Shown here: in pieces, positions 1 through 7,089 of the stretch
Position numbering within the stretch: position 1 is the first letter of the stretch
Layout of the letters: the number at the start of each line of letters is the position of its first letter
Assembly: GCF_900156685.1 (NCBI RefSeq)
Contig: NZ_FTOJ01000003.1
Location: forward strand, 62,001 to 126,000
Length of the DNA stretch: 64,000 nucleotides
From: Chryseobacterium piscicola
Lineage (GTDB): Bacteria > Bacteroidota > Bacteroidia > Flavobacteriales > Weeksellaceae
Direction of reading: 5' to 3'
Program-made: the position numbers and the translations under genes
The notes under the pieces: generated by a model
What the model saw: the letters and a program-made list of their open reading frames with translations, nothing else
Told to the model about the DNA's origin: nothing
Database searches by the model: none

Positions 1-335
1 GCCAATGCACCTAAAGCATTAATGCCGTCATAAGCAGTGTAGGTAAGATAGAACAGCTCTTCAATTTTCACAATCCGGGGATCCTCCATTCCGTGCCTTT
101 CATAATCATATTCCGGAGAAAGAATAGGAAATCCTAAACGTTCTTCAATCTTTAAAGGATCGGAAAGCCGGCAGTAGCCAATCGTAGAAAAATTGCCTTT
201 GGCAACGGCTCTGTAAAATAAATGTATAATTCCGTTTTCTTTGATGACTGCAGGATTTAGTACGCCATCTGCTTCAAAAGCCAATTCTGTTTTTCCTAAG
301 AGAATCCCTTCTTTTTTTATTTTAACTGATTTCAT
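1..335 (-). CDS. GH130-type glycoside phosphorylase/hydrolase, N-terminal part (runs off window)
   Basis: The reading frame starts at ATG 335-333 and continues beyond the window edge, so only the first 111 residues are visible. They carry motifs usual at the start of five-bladed propeller GH130 enzymes: NPAV near residue 28, a FYRA strand, a YCRLSDP blade and an EDPR motif followed by FYLTYTAYDG. Family members phosphorolyse or hydrolyse beta-mannosides and related glycosides in the cytoplasm or periplasm; the substrate cannot be told from this fragment. The ATG directly follows the stop codon of the upstream lysine-rich mini-ORF, which suggests translational coupling. The family call is fairly secure; the exact reaction is not. 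Confidence 0.75.
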   Translation of the reverse strand, partial: MKSVKIKKEGILLGKTELAFEADGVLNPAVIKENGIIHLFYRAVAKGNFSTIGYCRLSDPLKIEERLGFPILSPEYDYERHGMEDPRIVKIEELFYLTYTAYDGINALGAL

Positions 336-467
336 TTAGAGATCTGTAAGTCTGCTATTGTTTTCTTTGTCTTTTCTTTTCGCCAATTTATCGACCCTTT
401 TTTCTTTGGTAGATTTGGTGGCTGGCGTTTTGTCTGATTTCTTTTTGGTATCTTTTTCTTTAGACAT
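336..467 (-). CDS. lysine-rich small protein (43 aa) coupled to the GH130 gene
   Basis: An ATG at 467-465 opens a 43-codon frame whose TAA (338-336) abuts the ATG of the GH130 gene. The peptide is extremely basic: MSKEKD, then KKKSDK, KRVDKLAKRKDKEN, ending in RLTDL. It has no hydrophobic segment and no recognised domain, and is predicted to be unstructured. The head-to-tail stop/start arrangement suggests it is expressed as a leader cistron for the glycoside phosphorylase. It may be a real RNA- or DNA-binding mini-protein or only a coupling ORF. Confidence 0.5.
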   Translation of the reverse strand: MSKEKDTKKKSDKTPATKSTKEKRVDKLAKRKDKENNSRLTDL

Positions 468-616
468 AATAATGGATTTAGTAGTGCATATAAAGATGGG
501 GATTATATAATCGCATTGTTTGTAGTGTTCCGTTTAATATTTACATCTATCACATCTTTTTTGTTTTTAATTGATTGTGATTGAAAGCTGTAAAACAAAC
601 CATCTTCATATGATCA

Positions 617-1366
617 TTAGTGCATTCCGTCGCCAGAAGGAAAATGATGAGTATCTCTACCCAAGAAATGAAATAATTTATTCCAAATATTTTTTTTCCT
701 CTCATAATGATTATTGTAATAGTCTAAAACAGTATGATAATTTTGTTGATACTTTGTAGCCTCTTCCAGAGTACAATCTGCTGGAATGCGATTGATGATC
801 TGCTGTGAAGTTATATCAACTGTATCCGGAATATATTTCTCAATAAAATCGAGTTCAACTTTGCAAATATTGGTGAGAGACGCGATTAGTGAGAAAATTT
901 CGTCTTGTGCATTGCAAATGCAAGTACGCCAATATAGTTTTTCTTCTTCCGGAAGAATCTGTAGACCTATTTTTTCTAAGCTTTTATAGTTTTCTGTTAT
1001 GCTGTCTACATAGGATTGATTTTGGAACCAGAATACAGAAGAGTTCAGGGGATTTTTTTCGGCAATATTTTTCTTCAGATATATAAATTGTTCTTTAAGT
1101 AATGCAGAGCTGCTGTTGATTTCTGTAAGAATCGTCATCCATTGGTTTTTTGTGTTTGGTAATAGATTGATTTTAAAGATCAGGCCCGATCTGTTGTTGA
1201 GGTTTTCCAATTCCTTTAGTGAGTTCAATACTTCGGTAAGGTCTTTATCTAGATGGGCATTGGTACTGCGGATATAAAACAACGCAGTAAACTGAATATC
1301 CTGCAATATTTTATTTTTTTTAGAATCTCTCAATCGAATTCTATTGGTATTTAATAAATTTTTCAT
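617..1366 (-). CDS. hypothetical protein (249 aa)
   Basis: I do not recognise this protein. It is soluble (no signal peptide or membrane segment), rich in Asn, Lys and aromatic residues, and probably largely helical, with heptad-like stretches such as SLKELENLNNRSGLI and EEEKLYWRTCICNAQDEI. The C-terminus is histidine- and glycine-rich (HFLGRDTHHFPSGDGMH). It stands alone, with about 150 bases to the next gene downstream and a 566-base AT-rich region upstream. The length and the clean frame with no competing frame support a real gene. Confidence 0.6.
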   Translation of the reverse strand: MKNLLNTNRIRLRDSKKNKILQDIQFTALFYIRSTNAHLDKDLTEVLNSLKELENLNNRSGLIFKINLLPNTKNQWMTILTEINSSSALLKEQFIYLKKNIAEKNPLNSSVFWFQNQSYVDSITENYKSLEKIGLQILPEEEKLYWRTCICNAQDEIFSLIASLTNICKVELDFIEKYIPDTVDITSQQIINRIPADCTLEEATKYQQNYHTVLDYYNNHYERKKNIWNKLFHFLGRDTHHFPSGDGMH

Positions 1367-1932
1367 CTTATTTTTTTGGTTAAAGTTTTTTTTTTGAATT
1401 CCATTTTTTTTAAAGAAAAAGGATAGCGCTTATAGCATCTATCCATTTCTTAAAACCTTTAGAAAACATATAGACTATTTTCTATTGGCTTTAATTTGAA
1501 AATGAATTATGCTATCGTTATTTTTTTGCCCTATAAGTAATTTGTTCTCATCTGTTTCGCTTAGGCTTTTAATCTGAGGGTAAAAATCTTTTTATAGTGA
1601 ATAATTTTTTTACAATGGTTTTTAGGATTTAGTTTTCAATCTCTTTACTTTGGAGATTTCATTTTCCTTGTAAGATGTGTTTCCATCAGCAGAATGTTTA
1701 ACGTAATATCATTATTACTATACAAAGGTGGATTTTATTAGATCATTGATGTTGTGCATTAATACATAAAATTTATATACATCACACATCCATTATTCTG
1801 CGAATAGTTTTGCCATTGTTTTCAATGTGTGATAGGTGTAAGCCTTTTTAATTGGTTTGTAATGTTTTGATTTTTAATCAAATGTAGCTTTACAATATTG
1901 AAACAACGAAGTTTCGATTAAAGTCATTACAA
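1367..1932. other. AT-rich intergenic region with a 9-bp inverted repeat
   Basis: No convincing ORF is seen here. ATCACACAT at 1781-1789 and its exact reverse complement ATGTGTGAT at 1825-1833 lie about 100 bases before the BON-domain gene. The arms are 35 bases apart, so they suit two operator half-sites or a looped site better than a terminator. A -7-like TAGCTTTA lies just before the BON gene. Confidence 0.4.
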
Positions 1933-2595
1933 ATGAAAACAAACGCAGAATTACAAAAAGATGTTCAGGATGCTATTAAATGGGAACCCTCATTAAATTC
2001 AGCAGAAATAGGAGTCACAGCAAAGGATGGCGTGGTTTCTTTAACTGGTATTGTTGACAGTTATGCCAAAAAATCCGAAGCCGAGGAAGCTGCAAAAAAG
2101 ATCTTGGGAGTAAAAGCCATTGTTGAAAATATAGAAGTTAATTACCCTAATTCTTTTATGAAAAGTGATTTGGAAATTGCCAACGAGGTGATTGCAGCAT
2201 TAAAATCAGACTACATTGTACCGAATGAGAAGGTACACGTAAAAGTAGAGAAAGGAAGAGTAACATTGGATGGTGAACTGCACTGGAATTATGAAAGAGA
2301 AGCTGCAAGAAATGCGGTAAAGCTTCTTCCCGGTGTGAAAGCAATCACCAATAATATAAAAGTTAAATCCTTATTTCACGATAAAGTTGAGCAGCAAGAT
2401 ATAGAAAATGCATTGAGAAGCAGTGCCATCAATGATGATGGTATTGAAGTTTCAGTTTCTGGAACTGCAGTGACTTTAAAAGGAACAGTTCATTCTTGGT
2501 ACGCCAAAGAAGAAGCTGCCCGTATCGCCTGGAAAACGCGCGGCATCTGGGAAGTGAAAAATGAACTGACGGTGGATTACGAGTATGCTTTTTAA
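1933..2595 (+). CDS. BON-domain protein with three BON repeats
   Basis: The 220-residue protein consists of three consecutive BON domains (about residues 3-70, 78-147 and 150-218), each with the glycine and hydrophobic pattern V-x-L-x-G-x-V followed by an alpha helix rich in Ala (for example VVSLTGIVDSYAKKSEAEEAA). BON domains bind phospholipid or polymer surfaces, and triple-BON proteins such as E. coli OsmY are periplasmic stress proteins. No signal peptide is visible here, so a cytoplasmic or membrane-associated place is possible. It opens the stress block: the Dps, UspA and ion-pump genes that follow fit osmotic or stationary-phase induction. A strong terminator follows, so it is probably a separate transcript. 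Confidence 0.85.
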   Translation: MKTNAELQKDVQDAIKWEPSLNSAEIGVTAKDGVVSLTGIVDSYAKKSEAEEAAKKILGVKAIVENIEVNYPNSFMKSDLEIANEVIAALKSDYIVPNEKVHVKVEKGRVTLDGELHWNYEREAARNAVKLLPGVKAITNNIKVKSLFHDKVEQQDIENALRSSAINDDGIEVSVSGTAVTLKGTVHSWYAKEEAARIAWKTRGIWEVKNELTVDYEYAF

Positions 2596-2617
2596 CAGAA
2601 CTTAAATATGATTAAGA

Positions 2618-2655
2618 CTAAAAAGTACGAAGCAAAAAGTACTTTTTAGTTTTTT
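2618..2655 (+). terminator. intrinsic terminator of the BON gene
   Basis: CTAAAAAGTAC (2618-2628) and GTACTTTTTAG (2639-2649) form a perfect 11-bp stem with a 10-base loop, followed by a T run (2650-2655). It begins 22 bases after the BON stop codon. Confidence 0.8.
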
Positions 2656-2734
2656 ATCAGTAATAACAGTAATTGGCATTCCCGTCATTGTATTCATTAC
2701 AAAAAGTTTCAATTAAATTTTAAATCAAAAAATT

Positions 2735-2935
2735 ATGGAAAAGAAAACCCTAAAACAGGAGAAAGTGATAAAACCACTGAAAGACAAGCTTTTGGCAGCA
2801 GTGAACAGGGTGCTTACCAATAACAAGTCTGAGCTTACCAATAAAATGGAAAAAATTGTAAAAAAATCACTGAAACCTATTTCCAGAAAAGCGAAGAAAC
2901 AACGCGAAAAAGTAAATAAAAAATACATTAAATAA
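2735..2935 (+). CDS. small lysine-rich protein, histone-like (66 aa)
   Basis: This 66-residue protein contains about 20 lysines and several arginines, with a short amphipathic centre (KLLAAVNRVLTNNKSELTNK) and a basic tail (KPISRKAKKQREKVNKKY). It has no signal or membrane segment. Its charge and its place 7 bases before dps suggest a nucleoid-associated protein that acts with Dps in compacting DNA, but this is inference; no named family is recognised. It is probably co-transcribed with dps and the SHOCT gene, since a terminator lies before it and another after the SHOCT gene. Confidence 0.65.
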   Translation: MEKKTLKQEKVIKPLKDKLLAAVNRVLTNNKSELTNKMEKIVKKSLKPISRKAKKQREKVNKKYIK

Positions 2936-2942
2936 ACATATT

Positions 2943-3419
2943 ATGAAAGTACAAATAGGAATAACAGATGAGCATCGGCAGCTGGTGGCAGATGAATTGG
3001 TAAAAATATTGGCAGACGAAAATGTGTTATACGTAAAAACCAAAAATGCCCATTGGAATGTTGAAGGGCCTGATTTTTATGAAAAACATAAATTTTTTGA
3101 GAGCCAAGTGGGGCTATTAGACGAAGTTATAGACCGTGTGGCTGAAAGAATTCGTTCGATTGGGCATTATGCTCCTGCCAGCTTAAAATCTTACCTCAGC
3201 CTAACACACCTTACAGAGCAAACGAGAGAGAAGAATAACAGTAAAGGCTTTATCACAGAATTGCTTGCAGATCACGACAGCCTCATCATTATTCTCCGTG
3301 AGCATATCCATAGTTTTGGAAATCGGTTTCACGATTTGGGAACCGCTGATTTTATTACAGCTGTTATGGAAACACACGAAAAAATGGCTTGGTTTCTACG
3401 CTCACACCTAAAAAATTAA
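2943..3419 (+). CDS. dps: Dps-family ferritin-like DNA-protection protein
   Basis: The 158-residue protein has the Dps ferroxidase signature: H37 in NAHWNVEG, then D64 and E68 in EVIDRVAERI, with the 27- and 4-residue spacing of E. coli Dps (H51, D78, E82). Dps dodecamers oxidise Fe(II) with hydrogen peroxide, store the iron and shield DNA in stationary phase. The N-terminus is short and lacks the long lysine tail of E. coli Dps; the lysine-rich protein encoded 7 bases upstream may supply DNA contacts instead (inference). The gene lies 4 bases before the SHOCT peptide gene in the same operon. Confidence 0.95.
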   Translation: MKVQIGITDEHRQLVADELVKILADENVLYVKTKNAHWNVEGPDFYEKHKFFESQVGLLDEVIDRVAERIRSIGHYAPASLKSYLSLTHLTEQTREKNNSKGFITELLADHDSLIIILREHIHSFGNRFHDLGTADFITAVMETHEKMAWFLRSHLKN

Positions 3420-3423
3420 TAAA

Positions 3424-3639
3424 ATGAACTACTTTGAGAATTATGAATATTTTGGAATGCACTTCATTTGGTGGATTCTTTGGATTTTCTTCTTCATCTG
3501 GATTTTTGCAACCCCATACAACATCCCAGGGCAGAGAATGAGGAAAGATACACCGCTTGATCTTTTGAAGAAACGCTTTGCCTCAGGAGAGATCAAAACG
3601 CAGGAGTATGAGGATAAGAAAAAAATACTAGAAGGCTAG
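3424..3639 (+). CDS. small membrane protein with C-terminal SHOCT domain
   Basis: The 71-residue peptide has one transmembrane helix (about residues 12-31, HFIWWILWIFFFIWIFATPY) and a C-terminal SHOCT motif (PLDLLKKRFASGEIKTQEYEDKKKIL, residues 44-69), a short helix pair common at protein ends and thought to mediate oligomerisation. It follows dps by 4 bases and is closed by a terminator. Its function is unknown; the context suggests a stress-linked membrane peptide. Confidence 0.8.
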   Translation: MNYFENYEYFGMHFIWWILWIFFFIWIFATPYNIPGQRMRKDTPLDLLKKRFASGEIKTQEYEDKKKILEG

Positions 3640-3645
3640 AATATA

Positions 3646-3684
3646 AAAAAAGAATAGGCTACATTGTAATCTATTCTTTTTTTT
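3646..3684 (+). terminator. intrinsic terminator of the dps operon
   Basis: AAAAAAGAATAG (3646-3657) pairs with CTATTCTTTTTT (3671-3682) around a 13-base loop, and the T run continues to 3684. It begins 6 bases after the SHOCT gene. Confidence 0.75.
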
Positions 3685-4146
3685 AACCTTAGAAAATAAG
3701 CTTTCTTTTTTCTATTCATCCTAGATTGGAAGTGATGTAAACACATCGTTCTTTCTCATCATTTGTACTTATTGTAAACGCATTTTTTCATCCTTCCCCA
3801 AAATTTGGAAGTGAGTAAAGGTGATAATGTTTTACCATACAAAGCTTGTGATTTTTATGATACAACCGTTGTATTTTCTTTACTTAATTTTATATATATC
3901 CCACTTTTTTTTGTTTAATTTTCGCGGACATCTGTTGGCCTATTGATTTGAAAATAAGAGATATGACAGGTTCTGAACAAAGACCAAAGAATTTCGGTAT
4001 ATCTTAGTAATAATAGCTTACCTTTGGTAATAATGATGAGGTAATCATTTCAATTCCCAGAATTTTCATTCAGGCAAAAAGCCTTTCTTACCTTCCGTTT
4101 AATATCATAAATCATCATCATACGATGCAAATACTAATTAGAGGTT
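3685..4146. promoter_or_regulatory. intergenic control region before the AraC-type gene
   Basis: No ORF is supported. Two near-repeats beginning TTGGAAGTGA (about 3726 and 3808) are each preceded by an ATCCT run, 82 bases apart. ATACAA-CCG-TTGTAT (3860-3874) is a perfect inverted repeat of 6-bp arms. These are candidate regulator sites; no experimental link is known to me. Confidence 0.35.
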
Positions 4147-4707
4147 ATGAAATTATACATCAAATATATGGTAAGCCTACGCTGCAAAATGGTGGTCCAG
4201 GATGCGTTGGATAGTTTAAATATAAAATATCTGAGTATAGAATTGGGATTAGTTGAAACTCCAGAAAAAACCAGCGAAGAGCAAAGGCAGCAGCTTTCGG
4301 AGATTTTAGCAAAATCTGGATTGAAACTTTTGGATGACAAAAAAAGTATTCTGATAGAAAAAATAAAAAATGTCATCATAGAAATGGTGCATTACGCAGA
4401 CGAACTTCCGAAACAAAATTTCTCAGATTATATCAGTGAAAAACTGGGTTATGACTACACTTATCTTGCCAATACATTTTCCGAAGTGAAGGGCATTACC
4501 ATTCAGCATTACATCATCAATCATAAAATAGAAAAAGCCAAAGAGTTGCTTCTTTATGATGAGCTGAATCTTACCGAGATTGCCTACAAACTTAATTACA
4601 GCAGTGTTGCCCACCTTTCCAATCAGTTCAAAAAAGTAACAGGGCTTAGTCCATCATTCTATAAACAACTCGGGCAAAAAAGAAAGCAAAATCTTGAAGA
4701 TATTTAG
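4147..4707 (+). CDS. AraC-family regulator with HMA/ferredoxin-like N-terminal domain
   Basis: Residues 97-176 form an AraC DNA-binding domain with both helix-turn-helix units (FSDYISEKLGYDYTYLANTF and LTEIAYKLNYSSVAHLSNQF, followed by KKVTGLSPSFYK). Residues 1-65 look like the beta-alpha-beta fold of heavy-metal-associated domains, but the usual metal motif CxxC is reduced to a single cysteine (VSLRCKMVV). No cupin or sugar-binding domain is present. In other Bacteroidota such short AraC proteins sit near stress genes. Its neighbours here (cupin, DUF1003, UspA, cation ATPase, all same strand) are candidate targets. The signal sensed is not known. Confidence 0.85.
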   Translation: MKLYIKYMVSLRCKMVVQDALDSLNIKYLSIELGLVETPEKTSEEQRQQLSEILAKSGLKLLDDKKSILIEKIKNVIIEMVHYADELPKQNFSDYISEKLGYDYTYLANTFSEVKGITIQHYIINHKIEKAKELLLYDELNLTEIAYKLNYSSVAHLSNQFKKVTGLSPSFYKQLGQKRKQNLEDI

Positions 4708-4787
4708 CAATCTATTATTCTTCACAATATCATTTGAAAATAAGAAGTAAAATACTTCCTTTTAATATTCATCACACTATCAATATT

Positions 4788-5126
4788 ATGGATAATAACG
4801 AACTCGAAAAATCAATTGCCTACATCACTGTAGAAATCATAGAATATATTCCCAATTCTGTCGTCATCAAAACGATTTTGAAAAAATCTACAGGCAATAT
4901 TAGCGTAATGTCTTTTGACAGCGGAGAAGGCCTTACAGAAAAAATCTCACCGTTTGACACCTTTGCCCAGATTATAGAAGGTAAAGCAGAAATCGTTATA
5001 GACGGCCAATCTTTTGTTTTAGAAACGGGGCAGTCTATTATCATTCCTGCACATAAACCCAATGTTGTAAAAGCCAATGAAAGGTTTAAAATGATATTAA
5101 CAATCATAAAAAACGGTTATGAATGA
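4788..5126 (+). CDS. cupin-domain protein
   Basis: A 112-residue single-domain cupin. The beta-barrel motifs are visible: SGEGLTEKISPFDTFAQIIEGKAEIVIDG and the second motif around GQSIIIPAHKPNVVKA. The first motif lacks the usual two histidines, so a metal site would be incomplete; H in IPAHKPN remains. The start at 4788 is chosen because an upstream in-frame ATG at 4734 adds an 18-residue tail not seen in cupins. The gene overlaps the next one by 8 bases, indicating coupling. The function is unknown; a small stress-related sensor or binding protein is plausible. Confidence 0.75.
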   Translation: MDNNELEKSIAYITVEIIEYIPNSVVIKTILKKSTGNISVMSFDSGEGLTEKISPFDTFAQIIEGKAEIVIDGQSFVLETGQSIIIPAHKPNVVKANERFKMILTIIKNGYE

Positions 5127-5367
5127 TCAAAACAAAACACAGCCGTTGACGGTAGAGATCGTTGATAGTGCTTCTGAAAAGAAAACCCAGTGTAAGGAAT
5201 TGCATTTTCCTTTAAATGAAACACCCAAAATCAAAGACGTCTTATTGATCAATAATGTGGAATACCAAAACAACTCAATTGCCAGACAATTACATAATTT
5301 TCAGGAATGGAAACTAAGATTGACAGACAAAAATTCGTTGCATTTCGGGATTTCATTTTTTATTTGA
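5119..5367 (+). CDS. hypothetical protein (82 aa), overlaps the cupin gene
   Basis: The frame begins inside the last codons of the cupin gene (8-base overlap), typical of translational coupling. The 82-residue product has no recognised domain, signal or membrane helix; a short beta-rich centre (LTVEIVDSASEKKTQCKEL, KIKDVLLINNVEY) is followed by an aromatic tail. I cannot assign a function. The overlap and the shared strand support it as a real gene of the stress block. Confidence 0.6.
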   Translation: MNDQNKTQPLTVEIVDSASEKKTQCKELHFPLNETPKIKDVLLINNVEYQNNSIARQLHNFQEWKLRLTDKNSLHFGISFFI

Positions 5368-5457
5368 TTAAGTGAGAGTTTGGTTGAAAATTATTGTGAT
5401 GGTCCGGAATTAATAATCCATTGCAAAAACTTTAAATTTATAATTAAATCTATCATA

Positions 5458-6165
5458 ATGAAAACGAGCTACATCAGCCATCAGAAAATAAATGAAGGTG
5501 AAGAGGTGAAAGGTGAAGATCTTCGGGCAGGAATCTTTCTTCTCATCACAAGACAATTCCCTGAGTTTGGTAAAGATGATTTTATCTCAATCACCGAGCT
5601 CAATCAATACCGTAGATTATACCTAACCTCATTGATTGTGGAAGAAAAGGGAGAGCTGGAGATCATAGACCTCGATGTGATGGATGCCATCAAAAATAAC
5701 TCTATCCTTTCTGAAAATATCCAAGACGAAATTGAGGCAGATCTTACCACGGGAGAAAAGCTGGCGGACAAGGTGGCTTCTTTTGGAGGAAGCTGGTTAT
5801 TTATCATCGTGTTTTTTTCTTTTATAATGTTCTGGATCTTCATCAATATATTGTTTATATCGACAAAACCGTTTGATCCTTACCCATTTATATTATTAAA
5901 TTTACTTCTCTCTTGCCTTGCTGCCATTCAGGCTCCAATTATTATGATGAGCCAAAACCGGCAAGAGCAAAAAGATAGAATAAGAGGAGAACACGACTAC
6001 AAAATTAATTTGAAAGCCGAACTAGAAATCAAACTACTGAGCGAGAAAATAGACCATCTGCTGGTAAACCAAAATAAAAAACTACTGGAAATACAAGAAA
6101 TACAAACCGATTATCTGGAAGATCTAATGAATGTCCTGAAAAAAAAGCCAACCAACCAAGTTTAG
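5458..6165 (+). CDS. DUF1003 membrane protein
   Basis: The 235-residue protein has two transmembrane helices (about residues 112-135 and 142-164) framed by the DUF1003 signature: GEKLADKVASFGGSW before the first helix, PFDPYPFILLNLLLSCLAAIQAP across the second, then MMSQNRQEQKDRIRGEHDYKINLKAE. A C-terminal coiled coil follows (residues 183-228). The start at 5458 is preferred over an in-frame ATG at 5380 because residues before it look unrelated to the family. DUF1003 proteins are widespread inner-membrane proteins of unknown role. The place before uspA and a cation ATPase suggests ion or stress homeostasis. Confidence 0.85.
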   Translation: MKTSYISHQKINEGEEVKGEDLRAGIFLLITRQFPEFGKDDFISITELNQYRRLYLTSLIVEEKGELEIIDLDVMDAIKNNSILSENIQDEIEADLTTGEKLADKVASFGGSWLFIIVFFSFIMFWIFINILFISTKPFDPYPFILLNLLLSCLAAIQAPIIMMSQNRQEQKDRIRGEHDYKINLKAELEIKLLSEKIDHLLVNQNKKLLEIQEIQTDYLEDLMNVLKKKPTNQV

Positions 6166-6210
6166 CTCCTATAAAATCACCAAAAACCAATACAAATTCT
6201 AATAAAACCA

Positions 6211-7050
6211 ATGAAAAAAATTCTTGTTACCACAGATTTTTCTGATCATTCAAAAGCAGGATTGCAGTTTGCTGCGCAATTAGCATCTCAAAACAAATAT
6301 GCGCTTACTTTTATCAATGTTCACCACTTGCAAACACCTTCCGCTTGGGATTCTGTAAGGATGGATCAATATCAGCAAGAGCAGAAAAAACAGATAATGG
6401 CACAATTGGTTCCATTTGTAGAAAAAATATATGAAGATCTTAATATTCAGCCTGTTGATATAGAATGTGTTGTGGAAATTTCTATTTTACCAAATGCCTG
6501 CATTATAGAATATGCCGAAAAGCATCATTACGATTACATCTGCATAAGTACAAGAGGTGCAGGGATAATGAAAAGAATTCTAGGAACCATCACTGCAAAC
6601 GTTATCAACCATTCTAAAGTACCAGTACTTGTGGTACCTTATGATTGTCAGATATTTGAAATTAAAAGTATCTTGTATGCATCTGATCTGGATGATTACA
6701 AAAATGAACTCGGTAAAGTAGTATCGTTTGCAAAACCATTGAATGCTGATTTAGAACTGCTGCATTTTATATCAAATCCGGTTGCAGCAGAACATTGGAG
6801 CACACTAGAAACTCAGATAAAGAAAATTACAGATTATCCTGTAAATATCTATATTGTTGAAAAAAAACAAAACTACAATCTGGTGGAAGCCATAGAGTTG
6901 CAACTGAAAAAAATGCCTTTTTCTCCTTCTTTATTGGTAATGTTTACAGGGAAAACAAAAAATTGGTTTGAGAGAACATTCTATTCCGGCAATTCTGTAG
7001 AGTACGCATTTCAAACCCAGGTTCCTTTATTGATTTTCAATAAATTATAG
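6211..7050 (+). CDS. tandem universal stress protein (UspA) family
   Basis: The 279-residue protein holds two Usp folds (about 1-145 and 150-279). The first begins KKILVTTDFSDHSKAGL and ends with the nucleotide-loop pattern RGAGIMKRILGTITANVI and the strand VPVLVVP; the second has a weaker loop and probably does not bind ATP. Double-domain Usp proteins are cytoplasmic and induced by starvation, hypoxia or membrane stress. It lies between DUF1003 and a P-type cation ATPase, a pairing seen often in Bacteroidota, which suggests a joint response to ion or membrane stress. Confidence 0.9.
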   Translation: MKKILVTTDFSDHSKAGLQFAAQLASQNKYALTFINVHHLQTPSAWDSVRMDQYQQEQKKQIMAQLVPFVEKIYEDLNIQPVDIECVVEISILPNACIIEYAEKHHYDYICISTRGAGIMKRILGTITANVINHSKVPVLVVPYDCQIFEIKSILYASDLDDYKNELGKVVSFAKPLNADLELLHFISNPVAAEHWSTLETQIKKITDYPVNIYIVEKKQNYNLVEAIELQLKKMPFSPSLLVMFTGKTKNWFERTFYSGNSVEYAFQTQVPLLIFNKL

Positions 7051-7089
7051 AGCAATTTCATTTATTTTCAACATCATATCATCTTTACA

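Noticed and set aside
4134-4379. Minus-strand frame opposite the AraC gene
   Set aside because: It overlaps a gene with clear domain matches and gives no family pattern.
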